In this document: positions 11,313-18,992 of the stretch, in pieces
Numbering within the stretch: position 1 is the stretch's first letter
Layout: the number at the start of each line of letters is the position of its first letter
Origin: a virus
Reading direction: 5' to 3' (one strand)
IMG/VR virus record: IMGVR_UViG_3300031223_000049
Coordinates: 1-20,849 of that record
DNA: 20,849 nt
Position numbers and translations under genes: made by a program
Notes under the pieces: model-generated
Seen by the model: the letters and a program-made list of their open reading frames with translations, nothing else
What the model was told of the DNA's origin: nothing
Databases searched by the model: none

Positions 11313-12738
11313 ATTGTCGAACACCCACCGAGATGTGGGGTTGTTTTGGGAGATGGGATCAGGAAAGACGGGAGGAGTAATAAACATATTGCGCCAGAAA
11401 TACTCCCAGAAAGGTAGGGTAATGCGTACCCTAATACTATCACCGCTAGTCACTTTACACAACTGGAAGGACGAATTCAAGATTCACAGTTACGCTGACG
11501 AGAACCTGATCCATATACTCAAAGGCTCCAGCACCCAGAAGGTGAAGAAATTCATGGACTGGTCATGTAACAAAGAGACTGGAGAAATAGGAGGTGACTA
11601 CATATACATCACCAATTACGAATCTCTGAACAGCCAGAAGCTATTTGATTTCCTAACTGCATGGCAACCTGAGATTATTATCGCTGACGAGGCTCACTTC
11701 CTCAAGAATCCTAGTGCTAAAAGAACGAAGGCAGCAATAAAACTAGGAGACAAGAGTCTCCATAACTTTATCCTAACAGGAACCCCGATTCTAAATAGCG
11801 TGAAAGACGTGTTCGGTATGTTCCGATTCTTGGATCGAGGGGAAACATTCGGTAAGAACTTTCATGTCTATGTCAACACGTACATGGAAGACGAGAACGC
11901 TGGATGGAAGAATAGCAGTAGTCACTTCCCGAAACTCGTAGCACGAACCGAGAAGTATGATGAGCTAACCGAAAGAATCTATACCAAGTGCCATCGTGTC
12001 TTGAAGAAGGACGTGATCAAGGATCTTCCGCCACTAGTGACTAAGGTTATAAGAGTCGAGCTAAGTAAAGAGCAGATGAAATACTACAAGGAGATGGAAC
12101 GTGACTTTGTTACATTCGTTCAAGAGAAAGAGAAACAGAAAGAAATGTCTGGTGCCGTGGTCGCACAACTGGCAGTCACTAAAGCACTTCGACTCCAGCA
12201 AATTGTCACAGGACACGTCAATACAGAAGACGGAGAGACGATCTTTATTCAGAACAATCCTAGACTGGATGAAGTCTCTCGACTCGTTGATGAGATAGTC
12301 GTAGAGAACGGACACAAGTGTATATTGTGGTGCTCGTTTCGTGCTAATTACATACAACTCTCTAAGCTGTGTGAAGAGAAGAAACTAAACTATGTGATGT
12401 TGACTGGCGAGCAGAACCTAGACCAGAAGCAAGCCTCAATGAAGGAGTTCAATGATGACCCTAATACAAAGATTATTATTGCTAACAGGAGGGCTGGCGG
12501 TATTGGTATTAATCTGGTGGCTGCTTCTTACTCTATTGTTTATTCGAGAAACTTCTCGCTTGCAGACGAGCTTCAATCTGAGGCTCGAAACCACAGGGGA
12601 GGATCACAAATCCACAAGGCGATCACCAAGATAGACTTAGCTGCTGCCAATACCATAGATGAACGTGTCCTTGAGGCATTAAAAAATAAACAAGATGTGA
12701 GTAAACGCATCATCGATCTAATAAAGGAGATCAAATGA
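11266..12738 (+). CDS. SNF2-like superfamily 2 helicase, 490 aa
   Basis: An ATP-driven DNA translocase or helicase. It shows a Q-like start (PYPHQITAI), Walker A EMGSGKT (29-35), motif II DEAH (141-144) in IIADEAHFLKN, motif III ILTGTPI, and in the second RecA domain KCILWCSFRANY, MLTGEQ, motif V RRAGGIGINLVAAS and motif VI with Arg441 and Arg444 (EARNHRGGSQ). The compact size lacks the extra domains of chromatin remodellers and fits phage DEAD/SNF2 helicases next to primases and polymerases. ATG 11266 is preferred over ATG 11260 because AAGGAGG ends right before the latter. It overlaps the primase gene by 47 nt and the endolysin gene by ATGA. Confidence 0.85.
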   Translation: MQYKLKPYPHQITAIKLSNTHRDVGLFWEMGSGKTGGVINILRQKYSQKGRVMRTLILSPLVTLHNWKDEFKIHSYADENLIHILKGSSTQKVKKFMDWSCNKETGEIGGDYIYITNYESLNSQKLFDFLTAWQPEIIIADEAHFLKNPSAKRTKAAIKLGDKSLHNFILTGTPILNSVKDVFGMFRFLDRGETFGKNFHVYVNTYMEDENAGWKNSSSHFPKLVARTEKYDELTERIYTKCHRVLKKDVIKDLPPLVTKVIRVELSKEQMKYYKEMERDFVTFVQEKEKQKEMSGAVVAQLAVTKALRLQQIVTGHVNTEDGETIFIQNNPRLDEVSRLVDEIVVENGHKCILWCSFRANYIQLSKLCEEKKLNYVMLTGEQNLDQKQASMKEFNDDPNTKIIIANRRAGGIGINLVAASYSIVYSRNFSLADELQSEARNHRGGSQIHKAITKIDLAAANTIDERVLEALKNKQDVSKRIIDLIKEIK

Positions 12739-13454
12739 GATTATGGAGAAGATTTAAAAGCTGGGTGATTGGCCTAGTCAAAGACGAGAGTTCAGGAAGT
12801 GTCAATCCGACACCAACTAGGGACATTCCGCCACCAATACCTAGTGTCACAGTGTCACCAGCAAACCCCAACCAGTTGCCTCTATTTGACGATGTGGATA
12901 ACGGTGACGTAAGAAACCCTGACTGGTTTTACATCGCATCGAACGCAAAGCTGGACAAAGATGGTCTGTATTCAACAGTTCTCTGGTATCAGAAGGAAGC
13001 GTTTAAGAACAGATCAAGGTATGAGAACGTAGGTAACTCCCTCGGAATTCCTTGGTGGTTTATTGCGGCACTACACATGAGAGAAAGTGGCATGAACTTT
13101 GCAGGTGTACTCCACAACGGAGACGAGATCCTTGGAACAGGTAGGCTAACTTATCGAGTACCAAAAGGTCGAGGCCCTTTCGACACATGGGAAGCCTCAG
13201 CGATTGATGCTCTCAAAATGAAAGGCTTTCACATGAAGAAGGCTTGGTCGCTCGGAGATGCTTGCGCCTATAGTGAGAGGTTCAACGGATTAGGTTACAG
13301 AAACAAGGGTGAGTACTCACCATACGTCTGTGCCGGAACCTCGTTCCACGATGAGACTGGCAAGTATGTTAGTGACGGTCGATATAGTAGATCAGCAGTA
13401 GAGAAACAGCCCGGAGTCTTGGCTCTGTGGATAGCGTTAGGGGTACAGCAATGA
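12735..13454 (+). CDS. Endolysin-like peptidoglycan hydrolase, 239 aa
   Basis: Residues about 60-235 resemble a lysozyme-fold family seen in phages and bacteria: LGIPWWFIAALHMRESGMNF (103-122) with Glu117 as the probable catalytic acid, then VLHNGDEI (125-132) and VPKGRGPFDTWEASAIDAL (142-160). The N-terminus is basic and amphipathic with a short hydrophobic piece (WVIGLV), followed by a Pro-rich linker (about 25-50). It is not a typical signal peptide. The gene sits in the replication block, away from the spanin-like genes at the right end, and overlaps both neighbours by ATGA, which is unusual for a lysis gene. It could also be a virion or entry lysin. The family is recalled from motif pattern. 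Confidence 0.65.
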   Translation: MRLWRRFKSWVIGLVKDESSGSVNPTPTRDIPPPIPSVTVSPANPNQLPLFDDVDNGDVRNPDWFYIASNAKLDKDGLYSTVLWYQKEAFKNRSRYENVGNSLGIPWWFIAALHMRESGMNFAGVLHNGDEILGTGRLTYRVPKGRGPFDTWEASAIDALKMKGFHMKKAWSLGDACAYSERFNGLGYRNKGEYSPYVCAGTSFHDETGKYVSDGRYSRSAVEKQPGVLALWIALGVQQ

Positions 13455-13912
13455 GTGACTTTGAAGCAGCAGACGAGACGATTACTACAGATGAACTCGA
13501 TGAGATCGTTAGTGGCATGGCTCTTGCAAAGGCAGAGTATGAATCAGCGAAGCAAGGTTCGGATATTCTTTATAAGCAGTATCAGGAATTGCGGGCCAAG
13601 TGTATTGCAACATTGCAACAGGCTGGCAAGTCTAAGTATTTCGTTGATGGTGTAGGCACTATCAGTGTAACTGAGAAGCTAAAGATTCAGACGATCAAGA
13701 ACCCTGAAGATAAGGAACAGTTTTTTGACTGGTTGAAGAGTAAGTATGGCAACGAGGGCTACCTCACCTACGCTACTGTGAACTACCAATCACTTAACAG
13801 CCTCTATAACTCAGAGTTCGAGAACGCTAAGTTAGATGGAACAGCAGACAATTTTCAAATCCCCGGTGTCGGAAATCCCGAGCACGAATACGGGTTATCT
13901 TTTAGAAAGTAA
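13451..13912 (+). CDS. Coiled-coil protein, Gp157-like layout, 153 aa
   Basis: I chose ATG 13451 (AGGGG upstream, ATGA overlap with the endolysin stop) over an in-frame ATG at 13427. Residues 1-65 form an acidic start and a coiled coil. Then come AGKSKYFVDGVGTISVTEK (about 65-83), two short strands, and a helical C-terminal part with DKEQFFDWLKSKYG. Helix plus a small beta unit is the layout of siphovirus Gp157-type proteins, which sit next to SSB and recombination genes. The neighbours (putative ssDNA-binding protein, polymerase) fit. The function is not known with any certainty. Confidence 0.6.
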   Translation: MSDFEAADETITTDELDEIVSGMALAKAEYESAKQGSDILYKQYQELRAKCIATLQQAGKSKYFVDGVGTISVTEKLKIQTIKNPEDKEQFFDWLKSKYGNEGYLTYATVNYQSLNSLYNSEFENAKLDGTADNFQIPGVGNPEHEYGLSFRK

Positions 13913-13923
13913 GGAGCAGAATC

Positions 13924-14331
13924 ATGATTAATACACTTAAAGATGTGAAAGAAATTAACGGTAAAGTAATTTGCGTAATGGATGACTTAAGAAAAGAATA
14001 TCCAGAAAAATTTAATGAGTCAGGAGCTATGGATTATAAGTGGTTTGAGTCAGAGATTAGACCTAACTTTAATATATTCCTACGCCATGACGTTGATTCT
14101 TTATCTTTTAACATGCTAACTAAGCCAGTCAGTGAGGGAGGCGACCTCAAAAAATGTCAGCTTACAGAGCTTATAACTACAGGGTTAATTATGCTTCAGT
14201 ATCTTAACGCCAAGTTCCCGTGTAGAGAAAATGCAATCACCATTACAAAGTTAGAAGAGGCGCTGATGTGGCAAAAGAAAAGAACAGAAAATAGAGTGAG
14301 TAGGAATGTAGAAGGTAAAAACGAAAAATAG
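13924..14331 (+). CDS. Protein with Acb2/Tad1-like helical hairpin, 135 aa
   Basis: The C-terminal 55 residues look like the helical hairpin of Acb2-type proteins: one helix (LTELITTGLIMLQYL, about 80-94), then FPCRENAITITKLEEALMW (98-116) and a basic end (QKKRTENR). The pattern Arg-Glu-x-Ala-x-Thr-x-Leu-Glu-Glu-Ala-x-x-Trp is what I recall from phage Acb2 proteins, which soak up cyclic nucleotides and so block CBASS immunity. Acb2 is about 90 residues; this protein has an extra N-terminal part of about 75 residues of unknown fold. AAGGAG lies upstream. Hairpins of this family also occur in phage proteins of unknown role, so sponge activity is inference. Confidence 0.6.
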   Translation: MINTLKDVKEINGKVICVMDDLRKEYPEKFNESGAMDYKWFESEIRPNFNIFLRHDVDSLSFNMLTKPVSEGGDLKKCQLTELITTGLIMLQYLNAKFPCRENAITITKLEEALMWQKKRTENRVSRNVEGKNEK

Positions 14332-14352
14332 TTTCTTTAAGGAGAGCGAATC

Positions 14353-15066
14353 ATGAGTGAAGTAACGAAGAAAGCAGAAGCAGAAGTAATGACAGTAGAC
14401 GTAGATGCGTTTGGCATGGGGCCCATGTCTTCCGACGACATTGTTATCCCTAAGATTCTAGCCATGCAGGGCCTTAGTAACTATGTAACTGAAGGCGATG
14501 CCCGCTTCGGTGACTATGTAAATAGTCTCAGTGGCGAGGTACTAGGCAGCGTAGATAAGCCCGTAGAATTCATTCCTTTCTATTTGGAGAAAGTGTGGAT
14601 TGTTTCAATTAAGAAAGGAGATCGTTTTGAGTTCGAGAGATACGAGCCAGTAACAGTCGCCAATGCAAACAAACCATGGGAAGAAGTGGTTGACGGGATT
14701 AGTATTAAGAACGAGAAGTGTTTCAACTTCTACTCTATCTTACCTAGTGACCCAGCTCTCCCGTTCGTGATTGCTTTTAAAGGCACAAGTGCTAAGGCAG
14801 GACGTGAACTAGCTACTCAAATGTATGTCAAGAATAGAGCAGCAGGGAAAGTACCTCCAGCGAAGGTGATGAAACTGTATGGAACCAAGACAGAGAAAGC
14901 AGGCAACAAGTATGTTGTAATGAAGAGTTCGGTAGACAGAGACTCAACTGTAGACGAGATAGGTAACTGCCTTAACTGGTACAAAACTATCTCAGCAGGC
15001 GGAGCAAAGATCGACACAGGTGATTCACCTGCACCAGATCAAGTCAAAGAGAAACCGCAATTCTAA
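14353..15066 (+). CDS. Putative single-stranded DNA-binding protein, 237 aa
   Basis: AAGGAGAG precedes the start. DIVIPKILAMQG (29-40), VTEGDARFGDYVNS (45-58) and PVEFIPFYLEKVWIV (70-84) match a family of phage proteins usually found beside primase, polymerase and recombination genes. The remaining body is beta-rich. The C-terminus is acidic then Pro/Lys, ending in Phe (VKEKPQF), like the terminal Phe of SSB tails that bind partner proteins. Position between the Gp157-like gene and the polymerase supports an ssDNA-binding or recombination role, but I cannot show an OB fold by eye. Confidence 0.5.
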   Translation: MSEVTKKAEAEVMTVDVDAFGMGPMSSDDIVIPKILAMQGLSNYVTEGDARFGDYVNSLSGEVLGSVDKPVEFIPFYLEKVWIVSIKKGDRFEFERYEPVTVANANKPWEEVVDGISIKNEKCFNFYSILPSDPALPFVIAFKGTSAKAGRELATQMYVKNRAAGKVPPAKVMKLYGTKTEKAGNKYVVMKSSVDRDSTVDEIGNCLNWYKTISAGGAKIDTGDSPAPDQVKEKPQF

Positions 15067-15072
15067 TTCAAT

Positions 15073-15090
15073 AGGGGGCTTCGGCCCTCT
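15073..15090 (+). terminator. Terminator-like hairpin with TTCG loop
   Basis: AGGGGGC and GCCCTCT pair around a TTCG tetraloop, followed by TTCTTTAT. The stem is 7 bp with one G-T pair. It lies between the putative SSB gene and the polymerase block and may reduce readthrough, giving more SSB than polymerase. Confidence 0.65.
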
Positions 15091-15107
15091 TTCTTTATGG
15101 AGTCACA

Positions 15108-15386
15108 ATGGAAGGACAGACAGCAGTAGAGTACACAGCACAACAGGTAGCGCAAGCGTTCCTCAACTCACTAGACTTTTGCATGGCGGATAAGCGTAGA
15201 ATCTGTGAGGTACTAGAATTAGGCTTAACCAATAAACTAACCAAGAAGTTTTCGCGATACATAATCACTGTCACAGTAGAGCCTCAAGTGTATTCAGATA
15301 CTATATACCCAAGCATGATAAGTAGTGTGACCGAAAGCCTTAAATTACTGGACAAAAATAATGAACAAATCAATAGCAATATTTGA
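15108..15386 (+). CDS. Small protein of unknown function, 92 aa
   Basis: TGGAG lies upstream of the ATG. The protein begins with a helical part (TAQQVAQAFLNSLDFCMADK), has a Lys/Leu-rich middle, and a beta segment (RYIITVTVEP). It ends inside the start of the polymerase gene (26-nt overlap), so the polymerase is probably translated by coupling, as that gene lacks a clear ribosome binding site of its own. No family is recognised. Confidence 0.65.
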   Translation: MEGQTAVEYTAQQVAQAFLNSLDFCMADKRRICEVLELGLTNKLTKKFSRYIITVTVEPQVYSDTIYPSMISSVTESLKLLDKNNEQINSNI

Positions 15387-17100
15387 TGTAGAAACTAACG
15401 GCTTCCTAGATGCGCTAGATGTGGCACACAGTATCTGTATCACCACGCTAGATGGAGAGAAATTCAGCTGTACAGACGCTGCTCCTAGACACATGGGCTA
15501 TCTCCCCCTGTCTCGTGGGTTAGAGATATTAGAAAAGTGTGACATAATTGTTGGACATAATATCTGCGGCTTCGACGTCCCTGCTCTTCAGAAGCTTTAC
15601 CCCCAGTTCAAACCCCCGCTACAAAGAGACACGCTTATAATGTCTCGGCTCATGTTTCCAGAGGACAAGCCTCACGGTCTTGCAGCATGGGGCGATAGGC
15701 TCCGAGTTCCTAAGGGAGACTTCGGTAAGCAAAGCGATTGGAAGTACTGGTCGAAACCTATGCAGGATTACTGTGAACAAGATGTGAAGGTTACGGTAGC
15801 ACTGTGGCACCACCTGATGAAAGAACAATACCCAGAAGAGTCAATTAAACTGGAGCACGACTTTGCTGACATTCTCCAATGGCAAATGAAAATGGGAATT
15901 CCTTTTGATGTAGAGGGCGCACAGAAATTAGTAGACGAACTCCTTGTTACAAAGGAACAGTTAGAGAAGCAGATCAAGTCCACGATCCCTGATCACAGGG
16001 AACTGTTCTACCCGAAGGTAAACAACAAGAGGTACGGCTACGTGAAGGGGCAACCTGTCACCAAGATCACTCCCTTTAATCCCGGAAGCAGGGTTCAGGT
16101 TGCAGACTATTTCATCAAGAAACATAGATGGGAACCGCTGGAACTAACTCCAACGGAACGACCCAAAGTATCAGGTGACGTGCTTCGCTCACTACCGTAC
16201 AGAGAGGCACCGTTACTTGCAGACTATTTCGATTGTAAAAAATTACTCGGACAACTACTAGAGGGCGACGTTGCGTGGCTCAAGGAAGTAAAGAATGGCA
16301 GAATTCATGGGAATATTAATCATAACGGTGCTGTTACTGGCAGGTGTACTCATTCCTCTCCTAACCTTGGTCAAGTTCCAAGGGTTACTAGCTTCAAAGG
16401 TCTTGAATGTAGAGGATTGTTTCAAGCAGAAGGAGGTAGCAGCATGGTTGGCTGCGATGCTTCTGGTATTGAGCTTAGAAATCTCGCTCATTATCTGGCT
16501 AGTTATGATGGTGGAGCGTACGCTTCTAAAATACTAGAGTCAGATATACACACAGAGAATCAGAATGATGCCGGACTCCCGACTCGGGATAACGCCAAGA
16601 CTTTTATCTATGCTCACAACTATGGAGCAGGAGATAGGAAGCTAGGTATGATCGTATCACCCGATGCTGGAGCACAGGAACAAGAGATACGAGGCAAGCA
16701 GCTACGGCAACAGTTCATGGCCAAGGTCACGGGGCTTAAGTTTCTGATTCAAGATATAAAATCCACGTCTAAGGTACGGGGGTTCTTGTATGGACTAGAC
16801 GGAAGGAAGCTTAACATTAGATCAGACCACATGGCACTGAATACCCTGCTTCAAGGGGCGGGTGCTGTTATCATGAAGAAAGCGACTGTCCTCCAATGGA
16901 GGGAGTTCGGCCGAAACCGAGGCGCATATCCGCTACTACATATACACGACGAAACACAAAACATGATACCTAAGGAGTATGTAAATGAGTTTAGCAGCAT
17001 ATCAGAACAGTCAATTAGAGATGCAGGAGTACACTACGATTTCAAGTGTCCTCTTGATGGCGAAGCAAAAAGCGGAGGAACATGGGCTGAGACTCACTGA
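15361..17100 (+). CDS. Family A DNA polymerase, T7-like, with 3'-5' exonuclease, 579 aa
   Basis: This is the replicative or repair polymerase of the phage. The exonuclease is complete: Exo I Asp9-x-Glu11 (FDVETNG), Exo II VGHNICGFD, Exo III Tyr137-x3-Asp141 (YCEQDV). Polymerase motif A is GCDASGIELR with Asp366. Motif B is RDNAKTFIYAHNYGAG with Arg409, Lys413, Tyr417 and Tyr421, nearly identical to T7 gp5. Motif C is HDE with Asp530. The spacing from Exo III to motif A is 225 residues against about 301 in T7, the size of the thioredoxin-binding insertion of T7, which thus seems absent. Glu/Asp residues for catalysis are all present. The ribosome binding site is weak; coupling to the upstream gene is likely. 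Confidence 0.93.
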   Translation: MNKSIAIFDVETNGFLDALDVAHSICITTLDGEKFSCTDAAPRHMGYLPLSRGLEILEKCDIIVGHNICGFDVPALQKLYPQFKPPLQRDTLIMSRLMFPEDKPHGLAAWGDRLRVPKGDFGKQSDWKYWSKPMQDYCEQDVKVTVALWHHLMKEQYPEESIKLEHDFADILQWQMKMGIPFDVEGAQKLVDELLVTKEQLEKQIKSTIPDHRELFYPKVNNKRYGYVKGQPVTKITPFNPGSRVQVADYFIKKHRWEPLELTPTERPKVSGDVLRSLPYREAPLLADYFDCKKLLGQLLEGDVAWLKEVKNGRIHGNINHNGAVTGRCTHSSPNLGQVPRVTSFKGLECRGLFQAEGGSSMVGCDASGIELRNLAHYLASYDGGAYASKILESDIHTENQNDAGLPTRDNAKTFIYAHNYGAGDRKLGMIVSPDAGAQEQEIRGKQLRQQFMAKVTGLKFLIQDIKSTSKVRGFLYGLDGRKLNIRSDHMALNTLLQGAGAVIMKKATVLQWREFGRNRGAYPLLHIHDETQNMIPKEYVNEFSSISEQSIRDAGVHYDFKCPLDGEAKSGGTWAETH

Positions 17101-17516
17101 TGCACACCTTAATAGGGGGGGAGTGGTGCAGGTTGGCAGATGAAGTTGAAAGCCTTAGAGGCGCGTACGCTCCTACGTTTCATGGCATCACCTTACACAT
17201 TAACAGACCCTATGCACACCAAGGGAGAATATTATGTAAACATGATGGCGTTACCGAAGCCATGAGTCAGTATATCTATTACCCCATTCCCGAACCAATT
17301 GCAACTACGGCACCTCCTGTGTCTGTAGACACACTACGTGACCTTGATTTTGATTTTGATGCAGTATATGTGAGTGAATCCTCCCGATGGTTCGACGACC
17401 GCGACAAGATACAGGAGATAATGAGCGAATGTCGCCAATGGATTGACGAAGATTTACAATCAATAAGAAGAGTACTAACCCAAGAAGGAAAGAGGAGAAA
17501 GAATGAATCCCAATAA
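17100..17516 (+). CDS. Phage protein of unknown function, 138 aa
   Basis: The ATG overlaps the polymerase stop by one base (TGATG), which implies coupled translation. The first half is mixed (LIGGEWCRLADEV, FHGITLHINRPYAHQGRIL), the middle is Pro/Ala-rich, and the second half is Asp-rich (DLDFDFDAVYV, about 83-93) then helical and basic at the end. No signal peptide or membrane segment. I do not recognise it. Position next to the polymerase suggests a DNA-metabolism role. Confidence 0.65.
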   Translation: MHTLIGGEWCRLADEVESLRGAYAPTFHGITLHINRPYAHQGRILCKHDGVTEAMSQYIYYPIPEPIATTAPPVSVDTLRDLDFDFDAVYVSESSRWFDDRDKIQEIMSECRQWIDEDLQSIRRVLTQEGKRRKNESQ

Positions 17517-17790
17517 ACTAGGCGCAGATATACCTATGGAGTTTATGTACAAGGTTATCGATACCATGCAGTTAGAGAAGATGAATATGCTGGAGATATG
17601 TCAGCGTATCTACACCAGTACATACGTTCATTATGCTGGAAAGTTCTGGGAAGAGAAGGGTATGCGAGAGAAGCTAGAGACTAAGATGCTTGAGAAGAAC
17701 AAGACGATCGAAGACTTAGAAATCAAAGTCGTACAGATGCAGGAGACTATCGACGATTACAACGAGAACTACAATAATGGAAGAACATAA
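17503..17790 (+). CDS. Small coiled-coil protein, 95 aa
   Basis: A strong AGAGGAG site lies before the ATG, inside the end of the previous gene. Residues 5-50 look globular and helical (EFMYKVIDTMQLEKMNML, EICQRIYTSTYVH), and residues 52-90 form a coiled coil (KLETKMLEKNKTIEDLEIKV). It overlaps the nuclease gene by 14 nt. No family is recognised; a partner of the nuclease or polymerase is possible. Confidence 0.65.
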   Translation: MNPNKLGADIPMEFMYKVIDTMQLEKMNMLEICQRIYTSTYVHYAGKFWEEKGMREKLETKMLEKNKTIEDLEIKVVQMQETIDDYNENYNNGRT

Positions 17791-18118
17791 GTTTCAACGC
17801 CTCGTTAAGATGAGGCTGAAATCTACCCCTGAACTATGGCACTTCACTAAGGAAGCGGCATCTCTTCGGGGGCTTCCTGATGTTGTTGGTCTATATAAAG
17901 GACGATTTTTTGCATGGGAGCTGAAAAAGTCTCGGTCAGAAGCGAACAAGAAAACTGGGCGCATAGTCCTTCAAAGATATATCCTTGAACAAGTACGAAA
18001 GGCGGGAGGTCTTGCAGAGCTAGTTCATCCAGACAACTTTGAAGAGATGTACCGTAATCTGCTATCATTTAATAACTCTCCAGTTAATTATAGCACCTTT
18101 GACGATACTGAATCTTGA
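17777..18118 (+). CDS. VRR-NUC domain nuclease, 113 aa
   Basis: Stand-alone VRR-NUC proteins are PD-(D/E)XK nucleases, and some phage members cut Holliday junctions. The motif is complete: GLPDVVGLYKGRFFAWELKK (32-51) with Asp35 as metal ligand and Glu48-x-Lys50 as catalytic pair. An upstream Glu in the first helix (Glu19 or Glu26) may add a ligand. The C-terminal helices (QRYILEQVRKAGG) match the family. It is the last gene of the rightward replication block and could resolve replication intermediates before packaging. Its last 54 nt overlap a gene on the minus strand. Confidence 0.88.
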   Translation: MEEHKFQRLVKMRLKSTPELWHFTKEAASLRGLPDVVGLYKGRFFAWELKKSRSEANKKTGRIVLQRYILEQVRKAGGLAELVHPDNFEEMYRNLLSFNNSPVNYSTFDDTES

Positions 18119-18295
18119 TTGATTGTGTTGTCTAGTATCAGGGTCGGTGTTACATAGATCCCAAGTAGCTATCGTAACGCTTACCCTGTTCTCATGAAGA
18201 ACTCTTCCCCATACTTCACAGGTAATCTCCTCGTCATGATCTTGAACGTGGTCGTAGAACTTTAAATAGACTTCCTGTCCTTCCTTGAACTTCAT
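18065..18295 (-). CDS. Small minus-strand protein of unknown function, 76 aa
   Basis: The translation is balanced and protein-like: a basic start (MKFKEGQEVYLKFY), strands with CEVWGRVLHENRVSVTI (about 26-42) and a polar end. This suggests a small beta barrel with a tudor- or SH3-like pattern. The ribosome binding site is weak (AGG close to the ATG). It is convergent with and overlaps the end of the VRR-NUC gene by 54 nt. It stands alone on this strand here, so it may be a regulator or moron-type gene. No family is recognised. Confidence 0.55.
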   Translation of the reverse strand: MKFKEGQEVYLKFYDHVQDHDEEITCEVWGRVLHENRVSVTIATWDLCNTDPDTRQHNQSRFSIVKGAIINWRVIK

Positions 18296-18339
18296 AGCCT
18301 ATATGATACCATCTAAGCACACACTCCAAAAGGATTTGG

Positions 18340-18702
18340 ATGACGTTACCTCGCTATGAAGCCTCATTTAAAGCAGTTATCCGCAAATATAAAAACAACG
18401 CGGAGCTAAGAGGTATCCCTTTTCAACTAGGCCCATCGACCTTTCGTAGTATAACAGAACAAGACTGTACATACTGCGGAGCTAAACCTACCCCATCCTC
18501 ATTGCATATAAAAAAGTTCAATGGGGCGTGGAGATGGAACGGGATAGATAGGGTAGATAGTAGCAAAGGCTATATCTATGGCAACGTAGTTCCTTGTTGT
18601 TCGCTATGCAATAAGTTAAAATCTAACCTAGAGCAGTCGGACTTTTTAGACCAGTTGTTTTTAATCGTGAATCATCTTTGGGGAAGCATCACGGAAGATT
18701 AA
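18340..18702 (+). CDS. HNH-type endonuclease, 120 aa
   Basis: Phage HNH proteins of this size are often free-standing homing endonucleases or packaging-linked nickases. Cys43-x2-Cys46 (CTYCG) and Cys87-x2-Cys90 (CCSLCN) form the zinc site around WNGIDRVDSSKGY (66-78) and NVVPCC. The pattern matches the HNH group in which the first His is replaced within an N-G-I-D-R-x-D motif. AAAAGGA precedes the ATG. It sits between convergent gene blocks, only 5 bp before the end of the leftward lysis operon, a place typical for an inserted mobile nuclease gene. Confidence 0.8.
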   Translation: MTLPRYEASFKAVIRKYKNNAELRGIPFQLGPSTFRSITEQDCTYCGAKPTPSSLHIKKFNGAWRWNGIDRVDSSKGYIYGNVVPCCSLCNKLKSNLEQSDFLDQLFLIVNHLWGSITED

Positions 18703-18707
18703 TCCCC

Positions 18708-18992
18708 TTAATGTTTTGGAAAATGCTTCGCGTATATCCTCAAAGCTTTGCCTCGCTTCTTGTCGCTCTTAATAGAATCAATAGCAGTCTTTAGTTCTAC
18801 TATGTTCTGCTCATCGAAGCAGGTGAAGCGATCAAAGATAGGCTGATCTGTTCTCACAGAAGCCCCCTCAGAATTTACAATAGATTGAGCTACATGATCT
18901 CCAAGATAGGGGCGAGGCTCCCAGTCAAAATCTCCGCAACTATTTAAGAAGGTCGCGCATCCTACGAGCACGAGCAATTGGATCTTTCTCAT
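18708..18992 (-). CDS. Small lipoprotein, outer-spanin-like, 94 aa
   Basis: The N-terminus has two basic residues, a hydrophobic stretch (IQLLVLVGCATFL) and a lipobox-like LNSC with Cys19 as the expected lipidated residue. The mature part is about 75 residues, polar. The start lies within the end of the 59-aa gene in another frame, so the two overlap by 53 nt, as in Rz/Rz1-type spanin pairs, where the outer lipoprotein is encoded inside or across the end of the inner one. It is the last gene of the leftward operon, downstream of tail fibre and membrane proteins. Classical outer spanins are Pro-rich and shorter; this one is not clearly so. Confidence 0.6.
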   Translation of the reverse strand: MRKIQLLVLVGCATFLNSCGDFDWEPRPYLGDHVAQSIVNSEGASVRTDQPIFDRFTCFDEQNIVELKTAIDSIKSDKKRGKALRIYAKHFPKH

